DNA from: Oscheius sp. JU75
Lineage: Eukaryota > Nematoda > Chromadorea > Rhabditida > Rhabditidae
Reading direction: 5' to 3'
DNA: 64,000 nucleotides
Assembly: GCA_037178855.1 (NCBI GenBank)
Contig: JASJZC010000001.1
Location: forward strand, 1,674,001 to 1,738,000
The notes under the pieces were generated by a model, which was not told the DNA's origin, searched no databases, and saw only the letters and a list, made by a program, of their open reading frames with translations. Numbering within the stretch: position 1 is the stretch's first letter; each line of letters begins with the position of its first letter. Of the stretch, positions 49,779-62,912 are shown in pieces. The position numbers and the translations under genes are program-made.

Positions 49779-51608
49779 ATGGGAATCAAGGGGCTGTCCC
49801 AGGTGATTGCTGACAACGCCCCAAATGCGGTCCGTCTCAGCGAGATGAAGTCTTACTTCGGGCGCAAGGTATTAACCATTTCTTTTATGCATTTCCTGAC
49901 AATTTAGGTAGCAATCGACGCCTCGATGTGTCTCTACCAGTTTTTGATCGCCGTCCGACAGGAGGGCTCCATGCTCCAGACCGAAACCGGCGAAACTACC
50001 AGGTTTCCTGCCCTTTTCAACCTCAAAAACCTCTATTTTTAGTCATATAATGGGCATGTTCTACCGCACAATTCGGATGATTGACAACGGCGTGAAGCCA
50101 GTATACGTCTTCGACGGCAAGCCGCCGGACATGAAGGGCGGCGAGCTGGAAAAGCGCAAGGAGAGACGCGAGGAGGCCGAAAAGGCCCTCAAGGAGGCTC
50201 GCGAAAAGGGAGATACGGAGGCCGTGGACAAATTCGAACGGCGTCTCGTCAAGGTCACGAAGGAGCAGAACGAAGAGGTCAAGGAGCTCCTTGGTCTGAT
50301 GGGCGTCCCGGTGATTGACGCACCCTGTGAGGCCGAAGCCCAATGTGCTGCTCTGGCCCGAGATGGCAAGGTCTACGGCGTGGCCACGGAGGACATGGAC
50401 GCATTGACCTTCGGAACGAACGTCTTAATGAGGAACATGACCGTGGCAGAGGCCAAGAAGCTACCTATCAAGGTATTTTTTTAATTTTTTTTAGTTTCTT
50501 CAGGATCAAATTGGTATTCCTTATTCAAATTTGGCAGTAAGACTCCAAGTATCTGCCGTGTTGAAAACCTACCATTCTTTAGAAAGGGCTTGGGGAGACT
50601 TTGACATATTGACATGGTGAGGCCTGTCGCGCTGTAACTATTTATACACGGTCAAGGTTTCTGAAGAAGGTATGCGAACCAGTCCTGTAGTCTTCAAAAT
50701 CGCAGTCGCTTGAGTTTGTGGTGGAAAAAGGCAAAGCTCATTACTAAAAAGCTCATTCTTGTCTTCCAGGAAATGAATCTGGCGAAGATTCTCGAGGAGT
50801 TCGAGATGACGATGGAGCAGTTCGTCGATCTCTGCATTCTACTGGGCTGTGACTACTGTGGAAATATTCGAGGTAGCCTTTTCTCTTGACTTCAAATATT
50901 CAATTTCTTCCCAGGAATCGGCCCAAAAAAGGCTTTTGAATTGATCAAACAGCACAAGAACATCGAGACGATTGTGGAGAAAATCGACAAGACGGTTAGT
51001 TTCCCTCCCACTGCTCTCCAACAAGTCGGGTATCGGACCATACTAGCCCGGATTAACTTTTCAGTTGGTCTTTCCGATACACGAAACACACCTAAAGGGG
51101 GGGGGGGGGGTTGAATCCAGGTTGCTCTAATTCTTAGCCCGACGCTGGCGGAGCAGCGCCCCTACGAGCGAGGCCACACAGACCTCTAAACACTGTCCAA
51201 TCACGATCACTTCTTTTCAGAAGTACACTCCACCTGAGGACTGGCCCTATAAGCGTGCTCGCGAGCTCTTCATTCAGCCCGATGTGATCCACGACGAGAA
51301 TCTCAACCTCGTCTGGAAGGAGCCCGACGTGGACGGGATCGTCGAATTCCTCTGCGGAAAAAAGAATTTCGAGTTGGTTTTGCCTATTTTCCCTCCAAAA
51401 TTTTACGCATTTTAGTGAGGGCCGAGTTCGTTCCGCTATCGCGAAAATGCAGAAAGGAAGGAGTGCCGGAGCCCAGGGTCGAATTGACTCCTTCTTCACC
51501 ACGAAGGCCGTCGTCAAATCCGAGCCAACGTCGGCCAAGCGAAAAGCCCAGGACGACAAGAAAGGTGGAGCCAAGAAACGTGGACCACCCCACAAGAAGC
51601 CCAAGTAA
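49779..51608 (+). CDS. crn-1: Flap endonuclease 1 (FEN1)
   Basis: Structure-specific nuclease that removes 5' flaps in Okazaki-fragment maturation and long-patch repair; CRN-1 in C. elegans also acts in apoptotic DNA breakdown. Seven exons (49779-49868, 49908-50002, 50043-50472, 50770-50872, 50915-50994, 51221-51372, 51416-51608) give 380 aa. N domain [10 protein letters not shown] with catalytic Asp ([19 protein letters not shown]), I domain EAEAQCA and [16 protein letters not shown] with metal ligands, helix-hairpin-helix [11 protein letters not shown], and the PCNA-binding box QGRIDSFF followed by a basic tail. The intron 50995-51220 has a run of 14 G and a tRNA-like fragment. An ATGTTCAG acceptor lies shortly upstream of the ATG. 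Confidence 0.97.
51097..51110 (+). repeat. Homopolymer of 14 G in a FEN1 intron
   Basis: Uninterrupted G14; C. elegans has similar isolated poly-G tracts. It directly abuts a tRNA-like fragment. Confidence 0.9.
51108..51184 (-). pseudogene. tRNA-like sequence in FEN1 intron
   Basis: Minus-strand TGTGGCCTCGCTCGTAGGGGC as a D-arm and ACCTGGATTCAACC as a mutated T-arm. Length and an extra-arm-like stretch suggest a Leu/Ser-type tRNA origin; weak. Confidence 0.35.
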
Positions 51609-52958
<1,350 letters not shown>

Positions 52959-53002
52959 TCTTCTCCCACCTACCATCCCCCGACGTCTTCACCATACCCA
53001 AC

Positions 53003-53018
53003 AGTTCTCTTCAGAGCT
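53003..53018 (+). terminator. Histone 3' stem-loop of the H4 gene
   Basis: AGTTCT-CTTC-AGAGCT: a 6-bp stem (one G-T pair) with a 4-nt loop, 44 nt after the stop, flanked 5' by ACCCAAC and 3' by ACAC. This fits the SLBP-binding consensus (GGCTCT-TTTC-AGAGCC with a CCCAA(A) upstream flank) closely, except for the first loop base. Confidence 0.75.
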
Positions 53019-54332
53019 ACACTACATCTTTATTCTGCCCACAACCCATTACTTACTATCTTGTTTAGATAAATATTTGTCGGGAAATTTGTTTCTATTC
53101 AACAGGAGTGGGGGACCGTTTTCTTTTCTGTGCTCAATCAGACGTTGAAGGAGCTTCTCGTTCACCATCATGAGGCAAAGTTCGCCTCTAGTGGCCGGCT
53201 ATGGCTGTAAATTGTTTTCTCGTCTTCTGAATAATACTTCTACGTTTTGGCCAATCGCTGCCTCTCGACGCTTTTTTTCGCCCTCGTCTAAGAATCTAGA
53301 CTATCAACCTCTCCTTGTCTTTGCCTATAACCCATAATTCGCTGTCTTTGTCAATCTATCTAATCCAGATTCCCGTTTTAGATTGCTTTCTACCGGTCTA
53401 GACTGTCCTATGAGCCTCTAGAAGTGACAGGCTTATTTACTATCCGTTCTGTCATCCCAGATCACCTGTACACAAACCGCGGCCATTTCTGAGCCCCCTC
53501 GGAACCAATAAGCGGTGGCTGTCGCGGCAGGCAGGGCTGCCCGCGGCTGGCGACGGCCATGAGAGATTGGCGACACGGGTGGGGCAGACGAACAGACGAG
53601 GAGAGACCGCAGCCTCCCTGGAGGGCGAGAGACGGCGCGGTGCGACAAGTCGCGTCGCGGTCGTCAGTCGACGTCGGATCGACTCGCGACCCTTCGCAGC
53701 AGCCACGTTGACTACAATACTGTAAGTTTTTACTGTTTTTGAGTGACTGTGGGTGGCTTACTTTGTTTGATAGGTGAAAACCAGGAATTGAAAGCCATTA
53801 GAGATTGAGAGATGGTTGTAATGAAGTTGGACATCTCTTTTTTTATCTGGAAGGCGGCTGGGAACCATAGGATTTTTTATTGCATGTCTGGTAAATGAGT
53901 AGAGGGATAGTGACAGTGACAGGAAGACAGAGAAAATATAGTAGTCTTACTTTAGAAGTAGTTGAAGTGAGCGACAAGCGCATAGTAGAACAGACGACTA
54001 AATGGGAACTGTTTCTGATTGAACAAGAAGCGTTGAAATGACATGTCAGTATGAGCTTGTCGCTTGGCGAGACTTCTGTATCGACAGTCCTCTGCTCTTA
54101 AGATTTCGTCTACTATAGACTAGATCACAGATATTTCTTCGTTTTCATACAGTGGGACAGAGTGACAGTGTCAGGCTACGCAATTCTGAATTCAAGCCAG
54201 TACCCTCAATAATGAGCATTTACGATCATTACGAGGCTGGTAGGTAGTTTTAGATATCCGTGCTTGCGTGCCCATAATTATCACTCTTTATTGATTCCTA
54301 TCCTTGTCGACAACCAACTTTCCGTCTTGCAG
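53019..54332. other. Intergenic region with a GC-rich island and a duplicated segment
   Basis: About 1.3 kb. 53510-53710 is markedly GC-rich with CG dinucleotides, unlike its surroundings; no gene is recognised in it. 53925-54085 is copy 2 of a dispersed repeat. The TTGCAG at 54327-54332 directly precedes the MADF-BESS ATG. Confidence 0.5.
53925..54085. repeat. Long dispersed repeat, copy 2
   Basis: Homologous to 21216-21393 in the same orientation. Shared core GACAAGCGCATAGTAGAACAGACGACTA and TGACATGTC. Confidence 0.75.
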
Positions 54333-55434
54333 ATGGCTCAGTGGACGGATCCTTCTCGAACATTTTTGATCCAGGAAATTCGAAGACGCAGGATCATTTG
54401 GGATAAGGATGCCGGCTGTAATGACTCAAATTTGAAGTCGACCAAGCTACAGGCTTTTGGAGATGTTGCCGAGACGGTCAATTTGGCCTTTCCTGGACCA
54501 GTCAAGTATACGTGTGAGTTGATATCACCGTCCCTGTCCCTGTCCCTGTCACTCACTCTCAGAGCATTCACTTTCAGGTGACGACGTCCGTTCCCAATGG
54601 AAGAACCTGAAGGACACCTTCGTCCGCAAGCTACGCTATATAAACGAGGGGAAGTATGCCTACGATACCTCGAAGGAGATCACTTGGAAATTCTACAAGA
54701 TGCTCTCCTTCCTGGATGATAGCAAGAAGAAAATAGTGGAGAATCCTGACGCGACCCATCCCATCTACGATATTGCTGCCTTGCAGAGAGAGCATGGTCT
54801 GGATCTGGTGAAGAGCGAGGTCCTGTTCGAGAACAGTAACCACAGTGCCTCGAGCTCTGAGGAACTGATTCACAGCCTCTTTGCAAACCAGGTGAGTCTT
54901 GTCTATGCCTCTCAATTTTTCGGTTTCTCTGTCAATCTGTATCTCTCTCTATGTCTTATTATCTTTCTCACAGTTAGTTCTTCAGAGCTTTGCCCAAAAG
55001 GAGAAGACTCCCAATCCTCCGGACACACCCCCGTCTCCAGCTGTTCTTCCTCTGGTTGCTCAGAGCAGTCCAGAAATCTACCCAGCCTCCGGTTCAAAGA
55101 ACAACATTTCGAGCAGTGGAGACGACGAGGAGCAGCCGAGAAGGAAGAAGGCCTGCCGGAAGATTGCCACTCCAACTGGTGGACAGGACGAGTTCGAGAT
55201 TTTCGGACAGCTGATTGCGGCTCAGTTGAGAAGGTAGGTCAGGATCCAACTGAGACAGAGCCTCTCAGGTTTTTGACTTCCTGTCAAGCGTCTGTATATG
55301 TCTTCCCTTTCTCTCGACTAATACTCTCTTTCAGAACTGCCGAAGAGCACTCCCGAAGCGAGTCCCTCCGTCTCCAGAAGAAACTGAACGATGTTCTCTT
55401 CGAGTCCCAGATTGCCCTTCTTGAACATAAGTAA
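54333..55434 (+). CDS. MADF-BESS domain transcription factor (284 aa)
   Basis: Four exons (54333-54513, 54578-54891, 54974-55233, 55335-55434) give 284 aa. The N-terminal MADF domain (Myb-related DNA binding, about residues 8-115) is clear: FLIQEIRRRRIIWDKDAGC, KLQAFGDVAETVN, VRSQWKNLKDTFVRKLR, WKFYKMLSFLDD. A Pro/Ser-rich linker with a basic patch (PRRKKACRK) follows. The C-terminal FEIFGQLIAAQLRR with a coiled-coil-like end resembles the BESS interaction motif. Family members act as DNA-binding regulators; the target is unknown. ATG chosen because it immediately follows TTGCAG. Confidence 0.85.
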
Positions 55435-55597
55435 CTGTCTCCCTGTCTCTCTCCCTCTGTTCCATACTTCCTGATCCTCTCTGTACGTGTCTCTCCCCTT
55501 ACGGTCATAAGATGACAGTCACAGGCCCTGTGTATATCGAGCTGAGTCAATAGTGTGATATCCTTTAATCACTGCATATTTTTAATCTGAATGAAGA

Positions 55598-57530
55598 TCA
55601 ATGCTTCTGTATGCTGCAGACCCAGTTATGCAATGGAATGGCAATGAAGCCGGAGGCTGTTACACCAATAGTGTCACCGACAGAGGCGATGGACAGGGAG
55701 TACTCTCGAATGTCGGGAGAAACCTGAAAGTGACAGTGGACAGAGAGACAGAAGGAGAGAGAGAGAGAGACATAGACAGACAGAACCTACAGTTTTATGT
55801 ATCCTTGCAAAAGTATTGACGTAAGACGCTCCACCTAGCAATCCCTCGAAAATGATCAATGCGAAGATGATACCAATGCTCGGTACGAACCAGTAGATGG
55901 CATCGAAGAGAAAGAAGGTCATGTTGGCAAACTAAAATATTGTGACTGTCTACGCAACAGCGGGAACCTGTAAAAGAGGCAGCAGATACAGTGACCATTG
56001 CGGGAGAAGAAAGAGGCGGGAAGAGGACCGGGAGAGGAAGACTCCCAATTGGTACAGGACTTGATACCATCGGTACTGACTGTTGACAGAGAGACCGAAA
56101 CCTTGGTGACAGTCGAAGACTATTAACTGGGTCTGAAGAATTCAGTTTGCATTTAAAGTGATGGAAGAGTACCAGTCCTTGGTTGATCATATACTCTCCG
56201 ACGTAGACAAAAGCCACGGGGATCATGAGATGGAGGAGGGGCTGAAAGAATGTCACTGTCACTATCACTGTCACCTTACCAAAATCAGTGTTATCCTCTC
56301 CAAGAACCTGAGTTTTCTTTGAGGAATCTTCCTCGGATCCAGTTCCTCCACTGTTCTATTCCCTTCTTGACTTTCTTCAGATAACACCGTCGACTTATGA
56401 CTGCTGGGTTCAATCACTGTTGTCGTCCGTTCATTGTAGAAATTGGCAGGTACAATCCAGGTCTTCGGATTGAATCCAGGACTATACACCTCCTTCGGTG
56501 GCTCAAGAATGAACCAATATCTATAATGTATGGTGTTATTTATAGTTCAAAAACACTCACGTCACAAAGAATATGGCCGGAATAAACAATTGCACAAGAA
56601 GTGCCACTTTCGGTGTGAGATTTCCCATGTTCGGTTGGGTCAAAAAAGCATAAGAAAAGGATCCAATAAATCCAGCTCCACCAGTTCCAGACGACCATGC
56701 AGCTACTGTATTCCTAAACTTTTCCTGTGCGGTCTTGCTCAATGGCCTTATAGTTGGTTAAGCAGCGGATTGCAGCCTGGAGTTTCCGCGTTCGGATCTC
56801 CGGCAATCTTCTCTTTGTGTTTTTTGATAACTCACGCTGGGAAGAAAGAAGAGAAGCCAAGGAAAGTGATTTCTCCTATTCCACAGCCCAAACTACCGAT
56901 GGCTACCCCGGTCAGGGACATGGCAACGCTGGAAGAATAGGCGACGATGAAGTAGCTGCTGGTTTGAAGGGCTACGATCAGGAAGTGACGCAGTCTGAAA
57001 ACTTGTACTCTCTGTCGAAAACTTTCCTTGGGTCAGTGAAAAAACCTTCTTGGCATGTCGTCCTCTTATCTTTTCCTGTTCCTTGACAATTTGAACGGGA
57101 TTATGACTGATTGGTTCAGAGATCGACTGTCTTTCTATTTCTCCCTCTCTCTTTCTCTGTGCCTCTTTGTCTCTTGGTCTCTATGTCTTGACTCACCCAA
57201 ACGGAATTCTGTGCATGAAGAAAGGAAAAGTCAGTTTGCAAATCAGTCCAGGTAAATTATCCGCAATCAGTACAGAACCAGTCGATTTAGAAGTGCACTT
57301 CCAGTTCGAGACATCTTCTTGACAGTGGGTCTTATTGTGATCGACTGGCTTGTTTTGGATATTGTCCATGATATCCTCAGCAGCTGATAACATAATGACA
57401 TACCCGTAGTTGTTACAGAGACCGATCAGCCTATAAAGAATGCATGCAACACAAGAAAGAATACTGACCAGAAAGCAGCTACATTCCTGACAGTCGTGTG
57501 GTTGGCTGCCCACCAGCTTTTCAAAGTCAT
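55598..57530 (-). CDS. cln-3: Battenin, CLN3 lysosomal/endosomal membrane protein
   Basis: Multi-span protein of late endosomes and lysosomes; human loss causes juvenile neuronal ceroid lipofuscinosis, and CLN3 is needed for glycerophosphodiester export. Nine exons (57530-57469, 57430-57197, 56994-56836, 56713-56561, 56520-56280, 56241-56111, 56079-55968, 55931-55791, 55723-55598) give 452 aa. Family landmarks: FWLIGLCNNYGYVIMLSAA, LGCGIGEITFLG, AWSSGTGGAGFIGS, YVGEYMINQG, QYRWYQVLYQLGVFLSRSS, FEGLLGGASYVNTF, and the C-terminal IASVGDTIGVTASGFIAIPLH. The intron 56080-56110 is only 31 nt; that junction was chosen because it alone kept the frame. No C-terminal prenylation box is seen. Confidence 0.95.
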
Positions 57531-58166
57531 CTGGCAGGGGGAGACTGTCTCTCTTATCAGAACACTTGTTAGAGTGTCTTTTAGCACCGGCTTAGTAGCT
57601 TCTGACTATCTTTTATCGCTACCGACCACGTTGCATGGTGAGGGAGATTGGACACAGAGTGATAGAGATACAGAGAGATATACAGACACAGAAACAGAAA
57701 GAGAGAGAGAGACAGAGAGGCAGAAAGGCAGAGATAAGAAGAGACAGAGAGACATAGAGACAGAAAGACAGAGATAGTAAAATAGACAGAGAGACGGAGA
57801 GAGAGAAGCAGAGAGACAGAGTAACCCAGAGACAGATCTCTGTATTTAAACCAATAGGGGTAAGACATTTTATTTCCTCTGTTTGCAACAAAATACAGCA
57901 TCTACTCTTTTCTCAAAACAGTATTCAGTAAAAAAGAGGACAAAGCTACAATGACAAGATCAAGTGACATAGGGGGTCGAACCGAAACTGAAAGAAGGAG
58001 ACTTTGTGCACGAGACGTTAAATAAATTAAAAGAGTGAGGACAGAAAACATTATATTGCTATACTGGTCACAGGTTTGTATGTTTAGGAGAAAACCTCAA
58101 TGGCAGGGTCAGGGCTGGTCAAAATGCAAATGGCTACACAGTTGGGGAGAGACGTGAGTATAATTT
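57531..58166. other. Intergenic region with a GAGACAGA simple repeat
   Basis: 57650-57835 is a purine-rich GAGACAGAGAGACAGA tract. A minus-strand TTTATT near 57869 could serve as the endophilin poly(A) signal. No gene. Confidence 0.6.
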
Positions 58167-60056
58167 CTAGCGAAGCGGCACGATGACTTGCACATAGCTT
58201 ATGGGGAAGAGACCACTTTTGCCGTTGACTTTGCCCTCGAACCAGTTCTCGTCGACCTGGTTCACAAGCTCGATGACCGCTCCTTCCTTGAAGTCCAACT
58301 CCCCGGGATTCTGGGCATCAAAGTCGAATAAAGCCCTGCAGCACGGTTTCTGTTGAGCAGCCGGGGCTGCTTGAGCAGCAGCTGGTTGAGAATAAGTCTG
58401 AAAGATGGGGAATCAGGGAATTCGTAATAGGGCCCTTTGAAACCAAAATCTTCGTTCACACCCAGGAATAAAACTTTTTGGCGCACCCATTTTCTGATCC
58501 AAGGCCAATTTTCGTGCTTTGTGATGCTCTGCAAAGTTGTAGAGCAAATCAAATACTGCAACTTTGCAGAATACAGAAATGTCAGAAAATCTAATTTTCG
58601 ACACATAAAACAGTGATTTATTACGGCATCCCATCTTCGCAGCCAACTTCCCATCACAGGTCAAATACTAAGCGAAAGTTCCTTATCACCTTTCTCCGCA
58701 TAGCGCAGTCGGTTAGCGCGCCGACTACGGAGCGAAAGGTAGCGCGTACTACCCCCACATTTGATAAAAGTTTTTGCCTTCTTGTGAAATAGTTGGAAAC
58801 ACTTAAGGGGTAAACTACATTATTCTTTTGGACAAAATCATCACCTTGGATAGTTTTGCGCTAAAAAAGGTATTTCATACTTACCGGCGGTGGCTGTGCC
58901 GCAAACGGATTTGTGGCTCCCGAGCCATTTTGAGGGTACGGGTAGGCTCCGGTGGATGAAGAGCTCATTGACTGGTTATCGGGAACTGGAGATCGGCTTC
59001 TGGGAGTGCGAGAGGCCAGCACAGGGGCTGGGATGTGCTCAGGTCGCGTCCTTGAAGAAGCGTCTTTTATCCTAAAAAAAAAACTGGTCAAATAGTGGAA
59101 ATATGGAGCACTCGCCTGTACGCAAGCTGGCTCTGGAGCTGTTCCAATACTTGGGTGGTCTGTCGATGAAAATCGAGCTGAGCATCGACGAGGGCTCGAA
59201 GCTGACTGATCTGTTCGACGTCGTTCGTGAGAACGTTGTACATGGCCATCTCGGCAAGGCGTTTGGACTCTTCGAGCTTCTCCTCAGCCTGGATCATTTC
59301 GTCGTCTCGACGCTGTTGGCGTCTCTTGCAATCGTAGTCCAAACGACGACCCTTCAGCTTCGTTCGGTGGTGCTGAAAATTGTCTCTCTGTTGTCTTTCA
59401 GTCTTTCTGTCTATCGGTCTTTCTGTCTTTCTGCCCCTCTGTCTCTCTATCTTTTGAACTCACATTGACATCCTTCAGCTCGTTATTCTGGAGATGAGTC
59501 ATAGGATCCAAGAAATTCTGTTTGACAATTTCTTCCATTTGATACTTGATATCGGCCATCTGTCTATAGGCCTCTCCTGTATCTCCGAGAGCTTTTCCCA
59601 GATCACTGCCGTCTCCCAGTCGCTGACCAAACTTGATCATTGTCTCGGACAGCATACCCTCGGTCTGAGGATAGGGAGAGGTCTTGGCTGTGCCAGAGAC
59701 CTTGGACAAGGCTCCCATTGTGGCCTGTTTGGCTCGAGTGGCTAAATTAGGTGGTGGAAAAAGGGTAGGGATTTTACCTGGATTCGGCTGGAGATACTCC
59801 CCGACTCCTGCCACAAGGGCTGTGATGAGTTCATAGGTAGTATCAACGTTCTTTTCCATGTCATTGTAGGCGTCATCTAGTCTGGTAGCTTCGGCTGCGC
59901 CGACTGTTTCAGATAGATACTGAAAAAGATAAAATGTGAGACAGGAAGACAGAGTCAGAGACTGTGACTGAGACAGAAACAGGGACAGAGACAGCGAGAG
60001 ATCTGACTCACCTGATTGGCTTTGTTAAACTGCTTTCGCAACCCCGCAAACGACAT
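58167..60056 (-). CDS. unc-57: Endophilin A, N-BAR and SH3 protein
   Basis: Curves membranes and recruits synaptojanin and dynamin in synaptic vesicle endocytosis. Six exons (60056-60012, 59919-59778, 59741-59464, 59372-59116, 59071-58885, 58397-58167) give 379 aa. The N-terminal amphipathic helix [15 protein letters not shown] is textbook, followed by the BAR domain ([46 protein letters not shown]), a Ser/Pro linker, and a C-terminal SH3 ([40 protein letters not shown]). The fourth intron (59115-59072) has a GC donor (CAG|GCGAGT); only this keeps the frame. A TTTTCAG acceptor lies eight bases before the ATG. Confidence 0.96.
58520..58585. repeat. Dispersed repeat family A, short copy (endophilin intron)
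   Basis: TCTGCAAAGTTGTAGAGC, then CTGCAACTTTGCAGAAT: the two arms are near-complementary and could form a hairpin. Confidence 0.55.
58692..58765 (+). pseudogene. tRNA-like sequence in endophilin intron
   Basis: A box TAGCGCAGTCGGTTAGCGC, an anticodon-loop-like CTACGGA (as in tRNA-Arg ACG), and a T-arm-like GGTAG...CTACC with a mutated loop. Antisense to the host. Confidence 0.5.
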
Positions 60057-60539
60057 CTTTAGATCTGAAAATTTTTGAAGATCAATACGTTGTTGAGGGA
60101 AAGAAAGGAAAGAGAATATTGCTGTGTGTGTGTGCACGTGTGGGAGCCTAATAAGCGCCGAGCTCGGAACTATGGCTCGTCGCTCCCCCCTCGTTGCATA
60201 ATGAAATATTAACTGGGTTGATGAGTGCGGGGAGGATGTCTAGTCTGAAGAAAATGGCGGAAAGTTGTCCTAGGCAGATTAGGATCGATTGGAGTAGGTG
60301 GATTACGGGAGGATGTGCTCTGGACAGGAAGCCAATTGGATTAGGGACTCGGTGGACGCTGGTCAGTTGGTCCTCTGGAAGGGGAAGGAAAGTGGAAAAT
60401 TGAATGAACACGAGCAGGGAAAGGGACAGAAATAGAACTCTTCTGCTGCCAAAAACTTTGAAATAACCGAGTTTTTGAATCCGCGATGCACCGCTTCCCT
60501 AATCCTAATTCGCTTCCCTATTTTTCGGGTACAAGACAA

Positions 60540-60605
60540 CATTTTTCATGTCGTGCAAAGTTGTAACCCTTGTTCTGCTCTACAACTTTGCAGAATATAA
60601 AATGC
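60540..60605. repeat. Dispersed repeat family A, short copy
   Basis: CGTGCAAAGTTGTAACCC and CTCTACAACTTTGCAGAAT as inverted arms, matching the copy at 58520-58585. Confidence 0.55.
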
Positions 60606-62786
60606 TGTTTTCGGCCCAATAACGGAGCCTCAACTGATGGACTGATGGACTTCAGCTAGGATGATTATCAAAGTTGGCGCTCAAAATAAGGCGCGAAAAA
60701 AAATGCTATAACTGGTAGAAAAGTGTCTAATATGTCTGATTTCGCTGGAAACAAAAGATTTTCGACACATAGGGCGTCAGAGACACTCGGCACACGTTCT
60801 CTGCCAACAGCTTCGGCGCTCTCTGTCTCCCGGCTGGACAAATATGATTTTTTAGAGTAAAAAAAGGATGGCTCTTTGGCACCAGGAAGCAGAAAAAGGC
60901 ATTTTAAGAGGGTGCCGGAGAACAATGGAGTCCAGAGACCCCGACCCAACGCTTCAAATTACGGCTTCCGGGGGCTGCCAGGATTGAATGACGCCGCGGA
61001 ATGACGCCAGAATTGGAAGAGGAGAGTCGGAATATAGTGAAAATGGGGGAGAAAATCTGGCTGGAATGGGTGATAAGATAGGGAGAATGTCCCTGGAGCA
61101 GCGTGACTGTTGGCAATGGAAAAAGAGATTGGAAGATCAGTCACGGTCACTCGGTCTCTATCTCCGTATAAAATAAAAGAAACAGCTGGTAGAAAAAGTA
61201 CAGAATAGAGGAGAACGGGGAAAAGGCAGGCTCCCAGTGATTGGCAGGTGTTAGATTGCACCCCAGAGACTGAGACAGCGAAGCTAGTAGACGCGGAAAT
61301 AAAAAACAACAAGGTGTTCGTTTTTCTCTCAATGCTCAAAATCGATAAAGTGAGTGAGAGAGAGAGGTGTGCGAGAAAACGGCGGGACGGGGACTGAGAG
61401 AGAGAGCAACTTTGTGTGCGGCATAGAGTTTTTTTCCGCTACGTATGAAAGTTCAAAGAAAAAAACTTATTTGTGGGGATCTGTGTTCGGAACTGGTTTC
61501 TAATAAGGTAACAAGAGATAACATGGCTGACTAGGTGACCATGAGAAACTGTAGAGAGAGAGAGAGAGACGGGGGACAGCATGACTGGAAGGAGTACCTC
61601 ATAGTACCTCTGTCGCTGTCACTCTCTATCTCTGTCCCTGTCTCTCGCTGTCTCTGTCCCTCATCCCAACCTAAAGATCACCAGATGGTGACATCCCTGT
61701 TCCTCCGAAAGTGGTCGTTATTCGTACACAAAAACCTTCTCTAATAGCCTGTCACCGAAACCTCAGTAGCAAGGACGAGGGGTAGACAGATATTGACTCG
61801 GGACATTTTGTGCTTGACTACTGATGAATGGGAGGTCATAAGAGAGAGTCACATTAGAGGAGACATTAATCAGTACACGGGACTCTGGTAAACATGTTCA
61901 GATTTGGGAGAATCTGATTAGACAGACGGTAGGGGAGACAGGGACAGGAGTAGAATACCGGATTCTTGGTGAGAGAGAAAGAGAAGACTTGTCAGAAGCT
62001 TTCAGAGTATAAGGGCTAATGACTGGACATGCCAGAAGCAGGTAGGTTGACGGACAGCCAAATGGTCCAGGCGTGGGGACAGAGAATCTCGCTCCTGACT
62101 CATGCCCTCACTCCCGCCTTTTGAACTCTGTCCTACTGAATGTAGTGATAGACAGTGACAGAATGGGAAAGGTTCCTGGAGAGATTCAGTCAGAGAGAAA
62201 GAGTAGAGAGTCACGAAGGGTGAGAGAGACAGTCAAAGGTCTGCTGGTCAGTGTCGGCCGAGGTTTAGACTGAGAGACAGGAGCAGTATGAGTCAATGAA
62301 AGTGATTAGGGGCAGTCGGACACAAAAAGTGAGACACAGAAACCAACTGCACATGACCTTCAAGGTAGTCAAAACTCTGTCTATATTTCTATCTCTTGGC
62401 CCTGTCCCCCTTACTGTTAGTATGACACCATAGATAGAGAGAGAGAGAAAAAAAAGGAGGACTGAGAGTGGCTGTGGCCACTGGCAAAAGGTTCAATAAA
62501 GGCGTGATTGGCGCCCGTGCGCTGTCGGAATAGGAACCTTAATGGCGTGGAGAGAGAGTGCTATGGAAGTATAAGGAATGGGGGCTCTTTCTGTCTCTCT
62601 GCGATTGAGTGAGGGTGCGCGGGATCGATCTGGAGGGGAACCCCTAGAGAGAGACAGGGCTAAAGAAAGAGGTAGGGGATTTTGGAGGGAGACAGATTAT
62701 GACGCGGATTAGGACAAAGAGAATGACGAGACATGAGTTAGGAGCGGGAAGAAAGGGAGAGGGTTTAATGGGCCGGAAGAGACCCT

Positions 62787-62912
62787 TTTTCTAGAATGCC
62801 AAAGAGCGCCAAAATTCGTCATTTCGATTGCGTAATTTGCGGGATCCCTGGACTGGATGACGTAAATTTGGGCACTTTGTGGAGTTTCCAGATATATAAG
62901 AAGGTTCTGGAG
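62787..62912 (+). promoter_or_regulatory. Promoter-like cluster (HSE-like, bZIP-like sites and TATA)
   Basis: TTTCTAGAAT (a perfect nTTCnnGAAn pair), TTGCGTAA at about 62830, TGACGTAA at about 62858, then GATATATAAG (TATA) at 62891-62900 and AGAAGGTTCTGGA. The spacing resembles a stress-inducible promoter. No convincing gene follows within the window; a short first exon ending in a GTAAAG donor near 62963 is possible. Confidence 0.4.

Noticed and set aside
53433-53706. Two minus-strand frames in the GC-rich island
   Set aside because: Arg/Pro/Ala-rich composition typical of chance frames in GC-rich DNA; no splice or start context.
57581-57901. Minus-strand frame of 106 codons rich in Leu, Ser, Val and Cys
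   Set aside because: It reads straight through the GAGACAGA simple repeat and has no other support.
57965-58040. Another tRNA-like sequence (B-box-like GGTTCGACCCC on minus)
   Set aside because: No A box at the right distance, so not counted.
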